From positions 1,612,001-1,676,000 of the forward strand of contig JANATF010000002.1 of NCBI GenBank assembly GCA_029449245.1: a stretch of 64,000 nt of DNA, in the 5' to 3' direction. The stretch is from Mortierella alpina (taxonomy: Eukaryota; Mortierellomycota; Mortierellomycetes; Mortierellales; Mortierellaceae). How positions within the stretch are numbered: position 1 is the first letter of the stretch; every line of letters starts with the position of its first letter. A program made the translations under genes and the position numbers. The notes under the pieces were generated by a model. The model ran no database searches, was not told where the DNA came from, and saw only the letters and a list, made by a program, of their open reading frames with translations. Shown here piece after piece: positions 12,101 through 23,269 of the stretch.

Positions 12101-14379
12101 TGCTTTGCCAACATGCAGTTTTGACAGTACGCCTTTGAGCCGTGCATATGGGTGAGCAGGCGTTATTTCAATAGTATGGCATTACTGTCTCTGGAAAGAC
12201 GATTTGCTCGGCAAAATGGAACTCAACCTTTAAATGCGTCGTGTGCCTCGGAGGAAAGAGGTCATTTTGGTCGCCGCCCTGGCCCAAACAGGCGCTTGCC
12301 TAGGCTCTGTCACGACTCAGTTCAGGGTTCCCAATGTTGCTGATGTGTAATTCCGGCGTTTGAAGAGATCACATAATGCAGCGTGCATTTCAAACAATGC
12401 CACGCAATGCAATCAGCGTCAGGATCGGCTCAAGACCCCAAAGAGTATTATCACACTCTGGCTTCGCCGAGTGGACCTGGAGTTCGTTCTGTCCCTGCCT
12501 GCGTGTTTACATACAGCAAGTTGTACTTGTGTTGTATGTATATACACTCACGCTGTACCCTGCCAGTTCTCTCCGGCCACTAACCAGTGGGGCACTGTCG
12601 TAGACTACTGTAGTGCCCAGATTTCCATGGCTATGCGAGATAAGGAAAACAGGGTCGCGGTCTCAATCGTAATTGTGGGTTATTAAGAGACGGCGGGGGC
12701 GCCGTCATCGCTCTTGTCTCTGGTATCTCTGGAGATGTGCAGACGCCCTCTGATTTGGCCAAGTTTCATTTGGGCAGGGGTGAGAGGCCGATTCGCTGTT
12801 TTTATCCCACGGACGACGATACGGACACTCAACTCTGTTTCCCTTCAGCAATTGCATGGAGACCATGAGCGAGTTAGGATTGTTGCTCCACTGCGATCTC
12901 GTATCTTTGCGTGATGGGCGAGAGCCGTCATTTCTTTCAATGAGCTCGCTTGTTATGTTGCTGCCTTCTACCGTACTCTTCAACAGTACAGCCTAGCCAG
13001 CCTGCCAGACCGCAGCTCGGAGCCAGGCAACCAACCAGCCCAGCTCTCCCGCCAGAGCCAGCACCCTGTTGCTCCCAAAACATAGAAAAAAAATATTAAT
13101 TTCCCGTTTTGAGAGTCCTCGCCAATTGATCGCCAGTCCAGACCAAGAGATAACCGAAAGGGTGATCATGAAGGCGGTGAGAATTGCGCGAGTCTTCTTC
13201 CAACCACCTCCAAGTTCCCTGGAGGCAGGAAACCTAGACACAACCTAGACTGCATTAAAGCAGGCTATGGAACCACAGATGGCAAAACGTAAAATCGAGG
13301 CGGAGGTATATACATGGCAACCACAGTGGCTGCACGACAAGGGCTTTACATGTACCTACAGCGCAACAGCCTTTATCTGGGTTCCATGGGAAGGTGAGCC
13401 TCCTGACCCTTGCTGAGCTTTAAGATAGAGCTCAGCCGCCGCTCCTGCCCGAGGCTGATTCGAAGGAGCCAGCTTGTTCTTTCAGTGCATCGAACGGGTC
13501 GAAGGGAGAGAGTATTAGGGCGGATCAAAGACACAACAAACCAGACGGCTGTATGTACCCCTGGCTGGTATCCTTCTCCATCATATTTCCATCGCTTAGT
13601 GCTTCCGTCGCTGAATGACTTGCAGGATTTTTGCATCGAGCAAGTCCCTGCAGTCTTTTGAATTGATGATTTACTCCGTCCTGACTTTCTTTCACTCTCG
13701 CCTTCTTTTCCTCCCTTAAGCGGTGCCCAACAGCCTATTGTAACCTTTACTAACGTAGGCCCTGCCATTGGAAAAGAGAGGTGACACGAAGAGGACGATC
13801 AATCCATTCACTCGCTAGAGTGCTGAATGAAAACAAAGCAGCCCCGAAAATGGGCCAGGGGTAGAGGGAGGGAGCGCGTTGGTATGGAGGCATGCGTCGC
13901 ATGAGTGCGAAGCATGACAGGTGGCACACCACCGTCCCAGTGGTGGGAGTAGTATTCAGTTGGGAGACAGCGTTCGCACTTTTTTGACCTTGTCCTTACT
14001 TTTGCGACAGGGTATGACCAAGAGCTCCTCTGTGTGATTCAGTTGCCTGAACACAGAGGTCGTGGACGATAAACCTTTTTCCAAAATAATTATAATGCCC
14101 TGGCATGGCACTGCATTGCTCAGTTCTCTCTGGATACTTTGGCCTTTCGTGAGTGTTAATGAATTCGTATTCTAAAGACTATGCGTCTTCTGCACACAAC
14201 ACACAATATATTCTGTATATGTGACAGGTACTATACAAACTGCATTAGAATGTGTAGGGTCGATGTGTACAGCTCTTTTCCACTCCAAGAGACCGAGAGC
14301 GGAAACGAGGGACGAGAAAAGAAGACTTACGAAATAGAAACAGACTGAATAGACAAAATCATAAAGGGTTCGCCTTGTG
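3997..14379. other. Gene-poor region of about 10-12 kb
   Basis: I find no ORF with a recognisable family here on either strand. ORFs are below about 140 codons, many lack an ATG, and they overlap at random. There are A/T homopolymers (for example near 4493, 6129 and 9211), but no terminal repeats, no reverse transcriptase or transposase motifs, and no tRNA- or rRNA-like sequence. Weak spliced-exon-like signals on the minus strand at 4370-5070 are reported as a finding. The region may hold long regulatory DNA for the zinc-finger gene downstream, non-coding RNAs, decayed elements or small fast-evolving genes. Confidence 0.5.
6129..6158. repeat. A30 homopolymer
   Basis: An uninterrupted run of 30 A residues on the plus strand, the longest in the window, inside the gene-poor region. 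It could be a microsatellite or the tail of an old retroposed sequence; no target-site duplication or parent gene is evident. Confidence 0.9.
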
Positions 14380-15916
14380 TCTAGAGTACAAGTCGTTGAA
14401 CAGGCACATTTGGAAATCCAAATGCACCCACAACCTCTGCCAGGTCCTTCCCATTCCAACTCCCAAGCAGAATCAACGACTCTTAAGACTGAGAGAAAAG
14501 CACCAAAAACTCGCATTCTCGAGCTCCAGCAGCATCATTGGCAGCACCGCCTCGGTATCGCAACTCCCAGGCTGCACTCCTTAGCAATCTTCTCACCGCC
14601 ACATCGCGGGACTCTATTTTCTTTTTCCTCAATCTCGTTGACGGATAATTACAATTATGGCCATGCTTATGGTCCAGCACAGGTGTATGATGCGTGTATC
14701 ATAAGCACAATACATTGCCATTAGAAAACAAAGAAAGGTGGCTATTGTAACTGGCTGTTTGTGGGACCTGATCCAGGGAGAACACAACACTGTACAAGAG
14801 CACACCGAGTGTCGTGAAAAGCGCTGAGATTGCCAGCCAGAGCTGTTTGTTTCCAGCGCTTCGTTCCCCACTGCTTACTCTTACTCTTATTCGCCTGCCA
14901 CTCTCACTCATCTGCGTCGTTCTTTTTCTCTTTCTTCTTCCTTTGCTCTTTCTCTCACCTCTTTCTTCTCTTCTCTCTTTCTTCTCCTCCCCTCTTCTCC
15001 CTTCTCGATCTTTCCTGTTTGCACACATGATGTATATTTGATTCTTCTGACCCTTTCGTTTTCCTTTTGGCCGTCCCGAACTCTTGTCTCTGGAGCCTCC
15101 TGTGTGTGCGTGTCGTCTTTTTTTTTTATTGTTCACTGTCCGCTTTGTTATTTACTGCTGTAACAATCCTGTGGGTCTGAGAGAGTGTGTCTATCTGCTG
15201 GCCGTTTTATCTGCCTGCAGCCGTGTTTGTACAGCAGCTCGGCCTTAATTCTATTTTGCACTCTGCTTTTTTTTTTGCATCGGTGCCCTCCACCTTCATT
15301 TCCTCAGGCCCTGCTCGTCCCAGTCTCGCCCAGTTCGACAGCCAATCCTCCCACTCTTATCTCCTCGTCGGCATCTCCACGCCCATTATCTGCTCGCTCG
15401 CTCACCACGCAGCTCCCTGACAGCCCTCTGACCCGGCTCCACGCTCTCCACCCTCTGTTCGGACTTGGCTCACTGATTCCTTTCATTCGCCTCATGTCTT
15501 GAACTTCAAATTCTCATTCCATCCACTAATTCTCCTTTCCTGTTGTGTTCGGACCCGCCCCTTTTAATTTCACACCTTTCCTTTTCCCATTTTTTTTGTA
15601 TCTTGCCCAGATTTTCAACCCATTTCAATTCTATTCAGCACACTATATTCCGCTGGCCGTTCGTCTCGTTCGCAAAGATCTATGGACTCAAGCCCATAAC
15701 ACGCTGATCAAGGCCAAGATTCCCTTCGCTCTACTCTCTCTGCTTCTGTCTCCTCACACCTTCAGCTGCATCCGCTCAGCAAATGCCAACGTGCGTCCCT
15801 GTAATCGCATCGCACACCTCAACCCCACTACCGTCAACATCAACCTTGCCGTCATACACGAGAGCAAGATATAGAACAGCCGCGACCGTGCCTGTCAGTC
15901 CCTGCCTTAACACGCC
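14380..15916. other. Pyrimidine-rich leader/promoter region of the zinc-finger gene, with possible small minus-strand gene
   Basis: From about 14870 to 15600 the plus strand is strongly C/T-rich, as expected of a promoter or long 5' leader of the gene starting at 15917. The minus strand at 14380-14913 has a hydrophobic stretch (LWLAISALFTTLGVLLYSVV) after an ATG near 14913, and further coding-like pieces downstream, but I could not build a continuous splice model. Confidence 0.4.
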
Positions 15917-18618
15917 ATGGATCACGACCAGCAAGACCAAGATCCGCTATACTCATTTCATGTCCCAGGCAGTAATAACCACAGCAGCTCTGTTAACAAC
16001 GGTACTAGCAGTAATAGCGGTCATCCCCACCCGCACCCACAGCCCGGCACGCTCGCCTATCAACAAGCTAATTCTCCGCACCAACAGCAAGACTGGCAGC
16101 AGCAGCAGCAACAACCACCGCCGGCGCAGGGCGTCTTGTCCCCTTCGCAGTCGCAGCAGCCATTCAGCGCCCAGCATACTCTCCATCATCCCCAGCACGG
16201 TGGCAACAATACTTACCAAGGATACCACGTCGATCTGCAAAAGGCGATCCCACACCATGTCGATCTGTATCAACCTCAAGACCAGGAGCTAGTGAACCCT
16301 CTCATAAGTCGGCCGCTGAATAGCCACGCGAGCAATTTTCCGTCTCCACATCAGCAGCAGGCACAACATCAGCCTTACACACCACAGCACCATTCACAGT
16401 ACCAGCACGCTTCTCCATACCACTACCAGCAGCAGCAGCAACCACAGCATCATCATAAGCAATACCCTGATCAGCACTCCGACCCTGCCACTCCAGCCTC
16501 TACTGCAGCCTCTACCTTGACATCTGGTTCGCCCACGTCGACTCCTTCCCAATACCATAGTGAGTACCCTTATATTGGTACCAATGCCGCTCTGCCACAC
16601 GCCAATAAGCACGCTTCGCCAACAGCTCCCTTCCACGTCCCTGGTACCCCTGTAAGCGGTTCTCAGCTCGCATCGCCAACAACCGCTCAGCATCTCGGAG
16701 CAGCATTGCCGCTGGGCATGCCTGCCTGGACTCAATCTAATGGTATGATAAACCCAAACTGTCCACCCGCCACGCTTTATTTCTGCAACAGGTTCCATGC
16801 CTTTTTCACCTTCTTCGATCTGCTCCGTGTCCCATTTCTGTGCTGCAAACATCACGCCTATCCGCTGGTTTATTATTGAGCTCTCTGGCATGTGTGCAGT
16901 CAGAGTTCTAGAAGAATGCCAATACGAGCACACAGTATCTGCAACCTCATGCCTTCTTCAGGACCCAAACGATGGACGTCTATAATTAACACTCGCCTTC
17001 AATTTATATTTCATGGCCCTTGGACTCCTTCCCCCGTCCTCGTTTCTGCCACACAGCCTCACCGAGTAACGATATGCAGCCTAGGCAGCCACAGCAGGGT
17101 CCTCAGGTCCCCCCTCATCTTCACCCGCAACAACAACAGTCGTATCAACACTCGGCGCGTGATCGAACGTCCTATTATCATCCATCGCAGTCGCAGCAAT
17201 CCGCACATTTGTATAGGTAAGCAACGGCTATTAGCTAGAGGCCCCTTTTTCCCTCCCCAAAGGCTTCATCTAGGTATTGCCGCTTTTACTATATTGCATG
17301 CGCAATGGTAGCGCGCTCCACAACTTTGGATATTGTGGATGTCATTCATGCAGGCTACTCGCTAGGTGTTTGGGCACTGACGTCCATAATATTCTAACCC
17401 CTGCCATCTCTGTCGTTCCTTTGGACTTTATCAGTCAACAAGATATAGATCATCAGCATCATCCTCAACAGCAGCAGCATCATGCACAAGTGTGGGTGGG
17501 CAGCCTTCCCAATCCAAATTCATTTCACCATGGACAGGACTTTCTAGGTAAGTGCCAGTGTATGTTGCCCCTGACCAACCATTGTTAACGGCAACAAAGG
17601 GGCGTGCCTTTTCTTTCTTCACACTCAGCATGCATGGTGCGGGCACTTGCGCGTTTTTTTGTCTCTGGCACTCTCCCTTTCTCCCTCTCTCGCTCTGTCT
17701 CTCTCTTTCTCTCTCACTTCCGTATTTGTTTACTTTTTCTGCCCTTGGCATGGTTGTTTGTTGTTGTTTGCTCTGTGCCTTGAACTCTTTTTTAATTAAC
17801 AGGGCGTGCGTTGTGGCATTCATGTGTAAATGTGTGCACACTGTACGACCGGGCTATAAAAGAGAGGAACAGAAAAACAGAGCACCACTGAAGAAACTCT
17901 TTAGTTTAGAGGTGGGGTGGAAGACTGGCTTGGAATAGTCCCACGGGTGACGCATCTGAAAGTTTATCATTGAGGGCTACGTTTTGGCCTATACCAGCAA
18001 CATGCTATTTGCTGGAATCAGAACAGTGACGCCGCATGGTGCAAGGAGAGCCCTTAGGTGACTAGAGACAGCGGTGTTAGTTTCTTTAGCATACCAAGGG
18101 TATGCTCCACAGGTGCAAAGGAAGGAACAACGCCAAGGAATAGTGACTCTAAGAACAATGGCTGGTTTGATACACAGTGGGTTATAGCGCCTTTTTGTGA
18201 GCATTGGGACCTTCCGTACGACAGTGGTAGGGTGCCAAAGGACTGAGCAAGAGGACTGAGCAGCGCGCATTAAGTATAATCAGCCAAAGGTTGTGTACTG
18301 GTGTGCCAGTGCATGGGTCAGAAGCTGTTTTGGAGAGTGCTCTCAAAACTCGTGTCCCCCTTTTCTCGTCTGTTTGTGAGCCACGATAGCAATTCCAGTG
18401 TAATGGAAGGAGCGCGTGCACACTAAGCATCTACGAGAGCATCTGACCTTGGGCTTTCCTCCAAGTGCTGCGTGGCGTGATTTGAAAACCCATGGTCATC
18501 TCAAAACATCTTCGATTTGTGCCCAATAGGTGTCATTACAGCCGCCAGTGGCAATATATTGCTTTCATTTCATGAGCTCACCACGGTAACCTTTCTTGCT
18601 ACTTAGAACAATCAGAAC

Positions 18619-18664
<46 letters not shown>

Positions 18665-20180
18665 AAAGCAGACGAGGCCCTTTGGAGCCACGGAGCATGA
18701 TTCTCCTTACGCCGCAGGCAATGCTTACATGGAGGGGCACACCGTGACAGGGAATGAGCGATCGGTAAGAACCTCACCTTTTTTCAACTCGGCATTGAAG
18801 TACTCTATATGCTTGTATTGACCATTAACTCACTTCAAATATGTACATGATTAGCGCATGCAACCGGCAAGGCATCATACACTGGCACGAAGTCTCATGG
18901 ACTATTCTGATAGTTATAACGCACAAGGGCAAGGGCCTTCCTTGGCCTCACAGCATGCAGCCATGTCCTCATTGGAAGGGCTTCCATTAATGCCACCCTC
19001 CAATCTACTGCAGTCGGATCCACATGGACAATCGTTCTCGCCAGTGCCGTTGATGAGTCCAGGAGCAGGAAATAAGGGCATGGCGACATCTCTGGATTCA
19101 GTACCGATGGGGTTGGGACCACCCACGATCATAGCCCATCCAGAATACAGCACCGCTGTCGCTTCATACATGCAAGCGCCCACCGCATCCGCGTCAAAAG
19201 CGTCGCGGGCATCGGGGGGTGGTGCTGTGCAGCCTTCGGTTTCACGACATGCCCCCCAGCGAACTTTATCTGCGGGCGTCCAACCCACGCCCAAGCACAG
19301 AACAAGGACAAACTCTGTGAACTCGTCTTCGTCGATTGCATCCAGCGGAGTCATGTCTACTATCACCTCGACACTAGGCGCCACCAACATCTCCTTTTCA
19401 GATGCGCCCTCCTCATCCATCAATGCGGCTCACAGCCACTCCAGCATGAGCACAACGGTGATCGGGACGTGCGCTGGCGACTATTCCAATCCATCACCCA
19501 ACGATGGATCCTCCTCCTCCTCCTCCGCCCCAGTCAAACCAAGGCCAGGAGGGCATCCTCGAAAGGCGATGGCAGCACGCGTGTTTGAATGCTCATTTCC
19601 AGGATGCACCAAAGCCTATACTCAGCTCCACAACCTCAAGTCACACGAGCGCACGGGCCACACCCCTGTTCAGAAACCCAAACCGTTCCTATGCATCATT
19701 GCTGGGTGCACAAAGGCATTCTCTCAGCGCAAGTCTCTGGCGCTCCATATTCGCGCGTCGCACAAGGATTACAAGTTCAAGCCCTTCAAATGCTCACAGC
19801 TCGGGTGCCAAAAGTCGTATACGCAACTCCACAACCTCAGGACGCATGAGAAGACGGTGCATATGCTGGACCTATCCAAGAAGAGGGTTCGAAATCCGAT
19901 TACGCCGCACCCTGGTGAGGGATCGGGCATGTCCCCTCAAGATATGGATTCTACTAGTGCAGGAGGTGGAAATCACGATGGCAGCAGGCCTGACGGACTA
20001 GTGGGCACGAGAACGTCGTCCTACGCACCCAAAGTTGAGCTGGGCTACGAGCACGTGGGTGATCTAGCGGACTATGAGATCGGCATGGATGGCGAAGGCG
20101 AGGACGAGGATGAAGATGAGGAGGATGGGGAATTTCCCGAGGAAGATGATGGGGAAGACGAGGACTATCATGATGACTGA
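15917..20180 (+). CDS. C2H2 zinc-finger transcription factor with three fingers and polyQ tract
   Basis: A likely sequence-specific DNA-binding protein. Exons 15917-16742, 17057-17216, 17435-17547, 18607-18764 and 18855-20180 join in frame to 860 aa. The first 420 residues are Gln/His/Pro/Ser-rich low complexity, including a pure polyQ run in exon 4. Three tandem fingers at about residues 665-755 all fit C-X4-C-X12-H-X4-H (CSFPGCTKAYTQLHNLKSH, CIIAGCTKAFSQRKSLALH, CSQLGCQKSYTQLHNLRTH). The repeated YTQLHNL helix in fingers 1 and 3 points to internal duplication. The C terminus is an acidic tail of mostly Asp/Glu, a possible activation region. Intron 3 is unusually long (1059 bp). The start ATG at 15917 follows the C/T-rich leader and is the first in frame. 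Target genes unknown. Confidence 0.88.
18621..18659 (+). repeat. (CAG)13 microsatellite encoding polyglutamine
   Basis: Thirteen uninterrupted CAG codons followed by two CAA codons in exon 4 of the zinc-finger gene give a run of 15 Gln. A pure CAG array is prone to length change. Nearby Gln-rich stretches mix CAG and CAA. Confidence 0.95.
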
Positions 20181-20286
20181 GGAGAGGACCACAAGGAGAA
20201 AACGAGTTGTTGTTTGCTATGATGTTAGAACTCTGTTATTAGGTTCTGAGAGATGCGCGCAAGTGTGGTTGCTGTTGTCCCCCCTT

Positions 20287-20321
<35 letters not shown>

Positions 20322-20653
20322 TTGCATTCGTCAAACCTTGTTGCGGCATGCACTAGTGGAAGTGGAGTGTCTGCTGTGTTCATTTCTGTCGGCTGACAGA
20401 ATCATGTATATTATTACATCGGTCAAGCTGGCGAATTAAAAAGTCCTTTCAGGAGAACGCCGACACACAAAAACACAGCTGTGAAAAAAAGGCACGTGAT
20501 ACCTGATATAGAAAATCTTTTTTTGGCACTGCCCATCACTCGATCGCTCTGTCCAACTGCATTCGCATTTGCTCGCACCCTGGTGGACCATTGCTCGATC
20601 GCATACCCTTCCAGTCTAGTGCTTTCTCGCCACAGGAAAATAACATCTCAGTC
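20181..20653. other. Intergenic: 3' end of zinc-finger gene and DUS1 promoter
   Basis: Tandem genes are separated by 473 bp. It contains a (CT)n run at about 20290-20317 and A/T-rich sequence around 20440-20525. No additional gene is seen. Confidence 0.6.
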
Positions 20654-22528
20654 ATGACCATCAAATCAGTGCTCAATGTCGAGGAGCGCAATGCGGCGGC
20701 TGCGGCCCAATGTAGAGCTGCACACTCATTTCCACCCAAGCTCTCGGGCTGGGACTTTTTCAAGTCCATCAACTCGCCCAAGCATATCATTGCACCTATG
20801 GTAACATAAAGGCTACAGCGTCTTTCTGTTTTCATTTCGGTACTTTCACTTTGATTCCATAAAACAAAAAGAAAAATCTGACCATTTGCTCTGTCGCGCT
20901 TTGTTCAAACAGGTCGATCAGTCTGAGCTGGCCTGGAGAGTTCTTAGTCGCCGCTACAGTGCCGACTTGTGTTACACACCCATGTTCAACGCCAAGATCT
21001 TTGCAAAAGAGGAAAAATACCGTGAAGAACATTGGGGAGGACTGCAGGACGGACTGGGTGGAGGCGGACCAAATGATCGACCCCTTATTGTCCAAGTAAA
21101 GCATAGCATTTTCGTGTCTCGGTCCCAAAAAAAAATGACAAAGAAAGAGAAGCTATCTCCTAACCTGTTTCATCTTTTGTCTATACTTTGTAGTTCTGTG
21201 CCAATGACCCCGAGTATCTTCTTCAGGCAGCCCTGCTTGTCGCTCCTTACTGCGATGCAGTCGATATCAACCTAGGATGTCCTCAACATATTGCTAGAAG
21301 GGGGCACTATGGATCGTTTCTCATGGAGGATTGGCCCTTGATTGCCTCTCTCATCTCGACCTTGCACAAACATCTCCCGATTCCAGTAACGGCCAAGATC
21401 CGCGTCTTTCCCGAGGTCGAAAAGACGATTGCGTATGCCAAGATGGTTGTTGAGGCCGGTGCACAGATGTTGGTTGTCCATGGACGTCTCCGTGAGATGA
21501 AGGGCCATTTGACAGGCGTCGCAGACTGGGAGAAGATCAGACTTGTTCAGGAGGCTGTTGGGCATTTGGTGCCTGTGATCGCGAACGGGAACATTCTCTA
21601 CCACGAGGACGTGGATGAGTGTCTAAAGAAGACTGGCTGCGTTGGCGTCATGTCAGCGGAGGGCAGTCTCTACAACCCGGCCATTTTCACACCGGGACAC
21701 CCGGAATCTTGGCGCCTTGCGGAAGAGTATCTGACTATTTGTGACGAACTCGACACCAAGATCGCATATACACGTGGACATTTGTTCAAGATTTTCAGGC
21801 CCAGTTTGAATGTTCACACGGATCTGAGGACGGATCTTGGGCTGGCCAACTCACGGGAGGCCATGTGGGAGGTGACCAGGAAGCTGAAGGCGCGGCTCAT
21901 TGAGGATGCAGAAAGATCGCGTTTGAATACCGAGAGCTTTGAGGGACGCAAGGACGAGAAGGGGTTCCCGATCCTGCCTCATTGGGTCGCGCAGCCATAC
22001 TTTCGACAGCCCATGCCACCACAGGATCAGAAAAAGACTGAGGGCGACAGTAAAGAGGGTCGGCAAGGAATAGAGGGAGAGGACTCGTCCATCAAAGTAT
22101 CGTCTGCAAAGCGTTCCGCAGACGATTCGTTTGGGATTCAGGATAAGGGTGACCAGCAACAGCAGCAGCCGTTGAAGGGAAAGAAGAGCCAGAATCAGAA
22201 CAAGAAGGTCAAGGTAGCACCAAGTCTTTGCCATGATGACAAGTGCAAAAACACATGCTCGGCAGCATGTACCTATCAGAGGTGTAAGGGCTGCTGTCGG
22301 ACGCATCAACGAACTATTGAGCAGTACGATTGCTCCTCGCATCCGATGAAGACTATGCAGAGACAGCAGGAGCAGCAGGCTAAGGAGGGCAAGAACGACA
22401 GCGAGTCGCTGCTGCCGCGCGTGGACTCCCAAGAGGCCATTGGTGCTGTTGCGTTGGAGGGTATGATTGTCGGGTCTGCCCCTGAGGAAGGCGCAGAAGA
22501 GAAGACAAGTCGGTGCATGGTGATGTGA
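20654..22528 (+). CDS. DUS1: tRNA-dihydrouridine(16/17) synthase Dus1
   Basis: An FMN- and NADPH-dependent enzyme that reduces uridine to dihydrouridine in the D-loop of tRNAs. Exons 20654-20800, 20913-21095 and 21194-22528 give 554 aa. Family landmarks in order: [44 protein letters not shown] with the catalytic Cys of the NxGCP motif, [28 protein letters not shown] and [13 protein letters not shown]. This matches Dus1 rather than Dus2-4. The C-terminal third is Lys/Gln-rich and carries a Cys-rich patch ([20 protein letters not shown], then GCC) that may bind zinc. The last four residues are CMVM, which fits a CaaX prenylation box. I used the ATG at 20654; earlier in-frame codons are not ATG. 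Confidence 0.93.
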
Positions 22529-23269
22529 GGAGCGAACCTCTGCAAAATAAAAAAAAATGCTACGTCAGTTATATTTTTTGATTGGCTGCCTGTTCAAAGA
22601 ATCCTAGGTGCCGTGTAGACCTATCCCATCTTCAATCTGCTCCACCCGTCGCCGCTCCATTCCATATTGCTTATCTCTGCCCAACAGATTCGACTGGCCG
22701 GCCACACATCCAACACGACACGACTTGCCGCCTCGGAGCCGCTGCCATTGGTCTCCCCTGCTATTATTCTTCATCCGATAGTTCGCCACTCCATCGGCTG
22801 ATTGCACCATCATCGAGACATCGTTTTAGGGTCATTGGTTGAATCCAAGGATCGTCTGCTGTCGCTTTGAGAACCACGGCAGTCCATCATTGTAAGAAAA
22901 TCAACACTGCAGCTGCATTGCAAAATGGATCTTGTCCTTGCAGAATCGCCTGTGCGACGTTTTGCCTTTGCTTGTCATTCATGGCCTGCTAGTCTAGTTG
23001 CTGCAGCCAAACTTTCCCTTTGACTAATAGTTTCTGCGTGAATCTATAGATTTGAAATCCTTCATACCTGGAGAAGCCTTCTTCATTCAAATACATCAAG
23101 GCAGTCGGCAGTCCAGACACAGGGTCGTTGTTGCGGGACAAAGTCATTCAAATACAACCTCCGCGCAAGGCTCTCTCAATCCCATTTTATCGCCATCTCG
23201 GAGGACGTGTAGTCACCTTTTTGACTGCTGCAAGAAATCATCGACAGTGTGCGAATATTGAAGGGAGGG
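22529..23269. other. Intergenic: DUS1 3' end and promoter/leader of Myb-like gene
   Basis: 741 bp between same-strand genes. An AATAAA-like A-rich tract follows the DUS1 stop near 22545. Short ATGs at about 22924 could act as upstream ORFs of the Myb-like gene. No family-level coding signal is seen. Confidence 0.55.

Noticed and set aside
14699-15136. 145-codon Arg/Lys-rich minus-strand frame
   Set aside because: Most of it is the complement of the C/T-rich leader of the zinc-finger gene; only the hydrophobic part is worth keeping as a finding.
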